A stretch of 64,000 nt of DNA from Halocaridina rubra (taxonomy: Eukaryota > Arthropoda > Malacostraca > Decapoda > Atyidae). Position 1 is the stretch's first letter. Every line of letters starts with the position of its first letter. The stretch is taken from positions 41,001 through 105,000 of the forward strand of contig JAXCGZ010007617.1 of NCBI GenBank assembly GCA_037179515.1. Reading direction: 5' to 3'. Made by a program: the position numbers and the translations under genes. Positions 57,277-64,000 of the stretch are shown here, piece by piece. Under the pieces are notes generated by a model. It saw only the letters and a list, made by a program, of their open reading frames with translations. It ran no database searches and had not been told where the DNA came from.

Positions 57277-58152
57277 TGTTTGCCGTTACTGGCAGTGCAT
57301 AAGCGAGATGGCAGTCACAGGTTCTGCCTTGACTGTCGTAAGCTTAACTCCCGTACCATCTTTGATGGAGAACCCATTGCTGACGCCGAGCATATTTTCT
57401 CGTTGCTCTCTCAAGCCCGTTACCTGTCCAAGTTGGATCTGGCCAGAGGATTTTGGCAAGTCCCGTTGAGCGTGACTACCAAGTCTCTTACAGCTTTTTC
57501 CACAAGATATGGTCTATACCAGTTCAGGGTCATGCCTTTTTGTATGGTAAATACCCCTGGCTGCTTCAGCAGACCCATGAGGATAGTATTACAGGATCTC
57601 GTCAATGTTTCATGCTTTATAGACAACATCCTGGTGCATTCTCAGGATTGGTCATTGCATCTCGAGACCCTCTGCAGTGTTCTCACTCGTCTGAACCGGC
57701 ATGGACTTCATTTAAAGCCTTCCAAATGTGAGATTGGCTTCACACAATTGCAGTATCTTGGCTACGTGGTTGGAGAAGGAGTTATGTCACCTTTACATGA
57801 CAGGGTACAAGCTATTAAGGATATGGAGAAACCTGCCACTGTCACTCAACTGAGATCATTCCTGGGTAGTGTCGGCTACTACCAACGGTTCATTCCACAC
57901 TTTAATACTATCGCTGCCCCTTTGCAGCAAATGACCTCCTCAAAGCAAGGTCAAACCTCCCCTGTCCAATGGACAGATGAAGCGGAGAGAGCATTTTTCA
58001 AGCTCCGAGAAGCATTGGCGGGTGAGCCAGCATTACAACTGGTAAACCCTGATTTTCCATTTATCTTGCAGACCGATGCCTCAGACAAAAGCCTGGGTGC
58101 CGTGCTCTTGCAAGCCCGATCAGACAACTCAGCAGAAGTAGCTCCAGTGTGA
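57277..58152 (+). pseudogene. Reverse transcriptase plus RNase H start of copy D
   Basis: LLAVHKRDGSHRFCLDCRKL, YLSKLDLARGFWQVPL (first catalytic Asp), YQFRVMPFCMVNTPGCFSRP and CFIDNILVHSQDW. The active site reads F-I-D-N: Asn codon AAC at 57,625-57,627 replaces the second Asp kept in copies A and B, so RT is dead. SVGYYQRFIPHFNTIAAPLQ and RNase H FILQTDASDKSLGAVLLQ follow in the same frame, showing that RT and RNase H are one unit. The frame stops at 58,150-58,152 (TGA for Gln CAA of copy B). Confidence 0.9.
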
Positions 58153-58481
58153 TATGCAAGCCGCAGGCTTCGCCCTGCAGAGCGAAATTACTCCACTGTG
58201 GAGAAGGAAGCTCTAGCTGCTGGGCCATAAAGAAATTTGAAGTCCATCTGTATGGCCAACATTTTACACTGAGAACCGACCACCGACCTCTCCTATATTT
58301 ACAGACTGTAGACAAGCTAAATCCTCGCCTGGAAAGGTGGGCACTTTACCTGAATCTTTTCAAATTCGCTGCCCAACATGTTCATGGCAAGGACAATGAC
58401 CTTGCTGATATACTAAGTCGACAGTCGTTACCCTCAAATGAGGAAGCTGGTGCTGTTAGCCTAAATTTTACTAGTCGGTAA
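58149..58481 (+). pseudogene. RNase H tail of copy D
   Basis: After a four-base loss near 58,220 (copy B reads GCTGCATATTGGGCC there), the frame resumes with AIKKFEVHLYGQHFTLRTDH, LLYLQTVDKLNPRLERWALY and AAQHVHGKDNDLADILSRQS. It ends in the TAA at 58,479-58,481. DNDLADILSR matches the usual end of gypsy RNase H. Confidence 0.87.
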
Positions 58482-59118
58482 AGATTACTTCTCTAATGTG
58501 TTGTTTATTTTTTATGTTTATCTTTTATGTCTTTAATACTGTACCGTACTTGTTTATTTTAGCGTACAAACGTTATTCCTAATGGAAGACGAAAATGATG
58601 AAGAATAATTCTTTGATCGTAGTTTTATTTTTCCCTTTGTGGGACTTTGAAAGCCAGAACATGGCGGAAACATTTTAGTTTAGTGTTGAATAGCTGAAAC
58701 TGTTTTAAATCCAGTCGCCAATGTTAATGACGACTTGGTTCATATTTTACATTTGCGTATACTGTATTTTTTTTTTATATTACAGTATTGCCTTCTTGCA
58801 TGTGAAGCATTCTTAAACTTAAATATTGATATTCACTGATATCTAATTGTGATTTAATTTTCTTGATATTTGAATTTGATCACATTTCTTTTATGTTTTG
58901 CATGTCATTTAATGTTTTGTTTATAGGACTTGTTCCCTTTTCCTAATAGTATGATATGTTCCCGTGGTGGATCCAATTTTTATTGTTCATTTGTTCTTTT
59001 CCATGAGAAGGATATCTCATTCCTCATAATAACACTGAAGTCACCGTAACTTCCTCTGTTCTTTTTTTGCCTTCTTTAGTAGAATTTTGCTAAATCAATA
59101 TTCTCTAGAAAGGGCCTT
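58482..59118 (+). other. 3' untranslated region of copy D
   Basis: 637 bp between the RNase H stop and the 3' LTR, matching the same region of copies A and B. No integrase follows RNase H, which confirms the unusual domain order. It ends AGAAAGGGCCTTT, a poor polypurine tract. Confidence 0.8.
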
Positions 59119-61218
59119 TGTGACAGAGTGTTTCGCTCAAAGTCACCAGAGGCTGCTAGATGCCTTATTAATTAATTTATGAACTTAACTGTCATTTTTC
59201 TAACAAATATAATTCCCACTGCTTGATTTTTGCAGATTATGATTATTTGCAATTTATATTTTAGCTTATAGCTAATTTTAAATATACCTTATTTACTCTT
59301 CTTGTACGTGTAGAAGTAGAGCCCCGATATAAAGGCTGCTCCTACTCTTCACATCTTCTGTGAACTCACCAGATACGTTTTGTTTACAATTTTCTTATAA
59401 TAATTGTTCTTGCTAATAATTTTGTTATAAATTTGACCTTGCTGTTATGTTATTAGCCTGTCTAGATATATATCAGTAGCTTCTTTATTATTTGAGTACT
59501 TAAATTCCGTCTCCTACGAGCAAAGAACGTTCTGGAGATTGTTTACCAGTAACCTAACTCTTCATTATTATTCTCGTTTTATTTTATTTGCTTAAACTTG
59601 TTGCACCTAAAAAAACTGTCTCTCCCTTGCATCTCTGCTATAATTGCCTGCCAGGGACTACCACGAAAGTAGTCCTTAAATGATATCAGAGCCAGTTACG
59701 GCTCTAGAAATGTATCCTGCAGATGACGTCACCAGGAGGGACAATGAAGACTCCTCTTTTGGCACTGAGACTTCCCAGAGGCAACATCTCGCCTGAGCAG
59801 TCTAAGTTTATTTCAAACCTTATTTACGTGGCATCTTCACAGGAATTCATCTGGCACAACAAGGTGAGGGATAGTGTATGGTAAAGCTCGTGTGTCAAGC
59901 AAATTGGTTTTTCGAGAATTAGTTACATTCATTACTGGCTAAATCTTACGAATTTTATTCTCAGATTCCATTCCCATACAAACAAAATTTTATAGATTAC
60001 CTAATTGGAATCTCACTTGCCAAAGTTAATTCCTTAATCTGGAAATTACAGCTGATATACATTGCTAAGAAGTTTCTTTTCATTGAATGTGATAAACGAA
60101 AATCTCATCCTCTGAAGACTGGTTATGAGCCCGTAAAAATCTATCCCTTTTCCTAATAAATTCTAATTTCATTTCACCTCTTTCTATCATCGTAAATAAA
60201 GTGCTTTACGTCAAAAACTAGTGAGTAAAGCTATTTGCTATATAAATTGCAAATAATTAATCATTTAGCTAAAGAGTTTTATGCTATAAACCGCAAATAA
60301 ATAAAAGGTAATTTTACCCTGTTGGTTTTGCAAATAGTTCTTGTTGACCACAATTTAATGAATGCATACTGTATTTATCTTGCTGATTATTCATATGTTG
60401 GGGATAAAGTGTTTTGAGTTATAAGTTGCAAATACCTCAAAAGGTGGTTTTGCACCCTTTTTTTTTCATTGCAAACAGTTTTTGATAACCAAAAGTGAAT
60501 GAATACTGTATTTATCTCATAGATTCTTCCTTTATCCTAAATAGAGTGTTTTACCATATTAATTGAAAATCAGTAATAAGCATTGCAACTTTTGTGGTTG
60601 CCCACAATATAAGGAATACATACAGTACTGTATTTATCTTGCTTATTCTTCATTTATGTGAATAAATTGTTTTCCTTTAAAACCAGTAAAGAATTAATGG
60701 TTTTGTATGCTATTATGGTATTATAAATATTTCTGGTTAGCTGTGAATAACCAATATATTTTCATCCAGTAGAATGACATTGGAAACTCATTATATGTGT
60801 GCTCATGCTTTCAGTTTCTCATTATTAACAGTGTGTTATTTCTGTTTCTTAAATTGCAGTGTCCTGTATTCTACTCTGCCTGTGTGACAGAGGTAATCGT
60901 CGAGTTGAGGCTAAAGTCTTGGCATACGTCCGTGGTGCCGGGAAACGAAATCGTGCTCACCACCTCCGGGATTCGAGGCAGCATTTCATAAAATATAATT
61001 TGAGAAATTTAATTCAATTCTTTTAATGTCATTGCATTTCCAAAATTAAAAGAAAGTTGAATTCTGAGTTTCATTTAACCGAACCATGGCAAAATGAATG
61101 GGGTATTCAAGTACAAATATCTGTCCTGTCTGTTTGTGTGCTCTTAACCGAGCTCAGTACTTTGACTCCCCTTAGTAAAACAGAATCTTAACAACACTCA
61201 ACCATCCCAACCCCAACA
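59119..61218 (+). repeat. 3' LTR of copy D (complete)
   Basis: 2,100 bp, TGTGACAGAGTG to CCCCAACA. It is the reference LTR for this family. TATAAA is at 59,328-59,333. It contains repeated AAATTGCAAATAATTAA-type segments (60,240-60,310). AGAGG follows at 61,219. Confidence 0.95.
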
Positions 61219-61950
61219 AGAGGCAGGTGCTGAGGAAACTGGGGCAGGTGAGTCTGGAGAGGCAAATGAACATTCAATACATAATCTATATAAAAAAACT
61301 GTACTGTACATAATTGTACTGTACATACTGTATTATAAATTCTCATTGTTCAATTATAAAACACTCTTGTAAACAAAAATTTTTCACTACAACAAAACAA
61401 GTTCTCATTGTAAATTTATAAAACACACTTATAAACATAAAAATATTACACCAAAACAAGAGTTCTCATTGTAAGATAATAAAACACACTTATAAACATA
61501 AAAATATTACACTACATCGAAATTGTAGATATAGTTTACTTTTACTGTACTCGTGTGGTGGCTTGCATAGGGAGGGATAGACTTGGTCATGGATGTGATC
61601 TTTGATGATCATGGCCACAGACATACTGGTTAATCCGAGGTTGCGGCCAATATTCTTAGAAGATTCTCCCTTTTCAGCACGGTGTGCCCTTCAATTTTAA
61701 TGTCCATAATGATGGCTTTTCTTTTTTAGTGGCACTGCCATCAGAAATACCACTAGCACGCTTAGGAGGCATAGTAAAGTCCATAACGAGTGAACACAGC
61801 AAGAGAGCAAACGAAAGCACTAGACACAATGTGGCAGGCAGGAATTAACTGAGCAGTGGTCCTTCTCCTGCTTCTAATGCTGCAAGACATCGTATTCTTA
61901 CGATACGCTCATCAATCTATTTTGTTGCACGGTTTGAATTTACCGGGGTA
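61219..61950 (-). mobile_element. Tigger-like remnant, inner part with transposase N-terminus (split by LTR copy D)
   Basis: It continues the remnant at 40,527-40,974. Three tandem copies of about 61 bp (TTCTCATTGTAA...AAACACACTTATAAAC) lie at 61,337-61,520. On the minus strand, ATG 61,772 begins MPPKRASGISDGSATKK, the start typical of TIGD1/Tigger transposases. After about 60 codons it jumps to non-coding sequence, so nearly the whole transposase is deleted. This is a short non-autonomous derivative. Confidence 0.75.
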
Positions 61951-61954
61951 AATG

Positions 61955-64000
61955 TCAGGGTTCCTTTCCTGACAGCTGGCTTAAGTTGGATTTCGACATA
62001 TGTCAGAAAATACATAAATTCGAACCTAGGACCCCCAACCTATGTTAAAAATAAATCATTTAAATGACTGGAAAATAATTGAAGTTCTTATCTATGATAA
62101 AAAAATGCTAAAGCTAAGCATAATAGTATTGCTTACCTTTAAAATATATTAATAGTAAAATTGAAGTACAGTATAATGCATTATTGATTACCTTTACGCG
62201 TGTGGTCAGCTTGCAAACCTGAAGGGACGTTGCAAGGGAGTGAGAGACTAGCTTATTGGGAGGTAGAAGCTGGAGAGGCAGGTTTTGAGGAGACTGGGGC
62301 AGGTGAATCTGGAGAAGCAAAAGAACATATCAGAGATACTAGGGCAGGGGAGTCTGTTGAGATAGAGGGCACAGGATCTTTTGGTGGGGGCTTTACCTTC
62401 ACAGAGAAATGGTCAAGGCAAGTCTGGAAGGATACCCTCTTCCTCTCCTCCTACATTTCCATGTAACATCGCAGGACATCATTGATCCCTTTCTCAACCT
62501 TATTGTCCTTGGCAATGTTGGGATCCTGAGGCTTGAACTTTGCCAACAATTCCTCTGCCAAGGCAAACATTTCTTATAATTCCTTGGTTTTCAATCTCTT
62601 GGGCTCTGGGCTTGGTAGTTCTTCCTCCTCTTCAACAATTTGCTTTTCCAGTTAAATGAGGTCCTCAATAGATAACTCCCTGCCATGAGATTCCAGGAGC
62701 TCTTTTACATCATCAGCCTCCACCACCAACTTGAGCTCCTTAATCATGGCAACTACATTCATGATTACAGCCTCAAGTGTCTCTGCAAAACCTCGAAAGT
62801 CATTCATAAAATAGGGGCATTCATCTTTCCATACCCCATTCAGGTTGGTTTGGATCACTTCCTCCCAAGCATCACCAAAATTCTCTGCAGGATGTAGAAT
62901 ATCGTATGACTTCCAGAAGTCCTTGAGAATCAGGTTCTTGTCCTTCTCATTTGCAGTGAAAGCCATAGCAATTGTTCTTCGGAGGTAGTCGGCCTTGAAA
63001 GAGGCAATGGCCCTCTGTTCCATTGGCTTTAACATGGAAGTGGTATTAGGTGGATGGTATACCACCTTTACATTACCTCTCTGCTTCAGGGATAAAATGG
63101 TTACTGAACCAGTCCTCAAATATATGAAGGGTTAGCCAAACCTTCTTGTTTGACTGCCAGATGACTAGCAGTTGACCCTTCGAGCAACAAGGGCTTCAGC
63201 TTACAGTCTCCAGCTGCATTAGCCCCCAAAAGCAATGTCAGTCTCTCGTTGCTAATTTTATGGCCTGAGGCTGTCTTCTCCTCCTTGACGATGTACGTAC
63301 AACCAGGCATACGCTTCCAGAATAAGCCAGTTTCATCCACGTTGAAAACCTGCTTGGCACAGTAACCCCCCTCCCTTATCAACAGGAAACATTTTTTCTG
63401 CCTCCCCATCACCGCTAGCAGCTTCATTCTTCACTCTTATATCATGCAAATTAGCACAACCCTTAAAACAATTAAACCAACCTCTACTAGCCACAAACTC
63501 TTCACCTGCACTGCCTTCCATCAAGTCTCTTTTCAAGGCTTCATACAATATTTTAACCTTTTCCTGTATAAGCATAATGCTTATTGGGATGTGCAGTCGA
63601 TTTTGGTCTTCAAGCCAAAGCACTAGCAATCTATCCATCTCGATCATAAGGTACTATAGTGCCTGGCATCACAGTAGTAGACATCATAGGAGTTGAATCC
63701 TTCACGTGGTCATGGATGCGATCTTTGTCTTTGATGATCGTGGCCACAGTCATACAGGCTGATCCAAAATTGGGGCCAATGTTTGTAGAAGATTCTCCCT
63801 TTCCAGCAAGGTTTACTACTTCAATTTTAATTTTCATGGTGATGGCTTTTCTTTCATAGTGGCACTGCCATCAGAACTATCACTAACACACTTGGGAGGC
63901 ATAATAATGTTAGTAACGAGCGAACACAACAAGAGGGCAGAAGGAAACACTAGGCACAATGTGACAGGTGGGAATAAACTAAGCGGTGGTTCATCTTCAT
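61955..64000 (-). mobile_element. Second Tigger-like DNA transposon (runs off the window)
   Basis: The left end resembles 40,540-40,640. The element carries a decayed transposase on the minus strand (63,902 to about 62,250). Its far end lies beyond 64,000. Sequence next to the transposase start (CACAATGTGACAGG, GAACACAACAAGAGGGCAG) matches 61,780-61,850 of the shorter remnant. Confidence 0.8.
62250..63902 (-). pseudogene. Tigger (TIGD1-like) transposase, inactivated
   Basis: ATG 63,902 (MPPKCVSDSSDGSATMK) opens the N-terminal HTH region (GESSTNIGPNFGSACMTVAT). The CENP-B-type DNA-binding half follows (LLVLWLEDQNRLHIPISIML, GWFNCFKGCANLHDIRVKNE; 63,333-63,647), then the DDE start FNVDETGLFWKRMPGCTYIV (first Asp, near 63,345) and ERLTLLLGANAAGDCKLKP. 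A deletion near 63,120 removed the DNAPGH-type second Asp segment. The frame 62,652-63,119 has VVYHPPNTTSMLKPMEQRAI, where the third Asp is Glu and the usual Gly is Arg. A stop at 62,652 is followed by an acidic tail. At least three frame changes are present. It would excise and insert the transposon at TA sites; this copy cannot. Confidence 0.85.

Larger units (their letters stand above)
40975..61218 (+). mobile_element. Gmr1-like Ty3/gypsy LTR retrotransposon, copy D (complete but interrupted)
   Basis: 5' LTR 40,975-42,722 plus 52,127-52,469; primer site 52,474-52,491; Gag, protease, integrase, RT and RNase H in that order (53,765-58,481); 3' LTR 59,119-61,218. Without the 9.4-kb LINE block in the 5' LTR the element is about 10.8 kb. 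The flanks GGAGG (40,970-40,974) and AGAGG (61,219-61,223) are a 5-bp target duplication with one change: the uninterrupted Tigger copy reads GGAGAGGCAGG there. Coding frames carry many stops. Confidence 0.92.

Overview
This 64-kb window is eukaryotic, AT-rich repeat DNA. I see no host protein-coding gene I can support. The mix of CR1/L2-type LINEs, Ty3/gypsy LTR elements, Tigger (pogo-type) DNA transposons, long (TA)n tracts and a tRNA-derived satellite fits an arthropod, and a decapod crustacean would be my guess. That assignment is inferred from repeat style only.

Layout, left to right. 1-12,558 is a minus-strand Ty3/gypsy-like LTR element (copy A: 3' LTR at the window edge, RNase H, RT, integrase, protease, gag, tRNA-Lys primer site, truncated 5' LTR). 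A smaller Mag-type LTR element is nested cleanly inside its gag (5,353-9,174). 12,559-16,074 is a plus-strand RT/RNase H/3' LTR fragment of the same family (copy B), joined head-on to copy A. 16,075-20,393 holds three LINE fragments, 20,394-22,486 an isolated LTR (copy C), 22,487-24,004 a LINE fragment, and 24,031-28,930 a near full-length LINE with both ORFs decayed.

28,939-40,011 is the most distinctive part. It is a head-to-head inverted array of about 36 units of 272 bp, each carrying a tRNA-like sequence with a consensus-grade B box. The array is bounded on both sides by (TA)n and broken once by a LINE. The right arm has a seven-unit higher-order repeat of exactly 1,912 bp; the left arm has a different three-unit repeat of 823 bp.

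40,527-61,950 is a Tigger remnant split by LTR copy D (40,975-61,218, target duplication AGAGG/GGAGG). Copy D's 5' LTR is itself split by three head-to-tail LINEs (42,723-52,126), one of which contains a fragment of a second LINE family. 61,955-64,000 is a second, longer, inactivated Tigger copy.

The LTR family in copies A, B and D orders its domains Gag-PR-INT-RT-RNase H although its RT, integrase and RNase H look Ty3/gypsy. This is the Gmr1-type arrangement. Every coding copy carries stops, frameshifts or catalytic substitutions, so nothing here looks autonomously mobile. The longest intact frame is a 738-aa LINE endonuclease/RT ORF (42,814-45,030). All alignments were done by eye.
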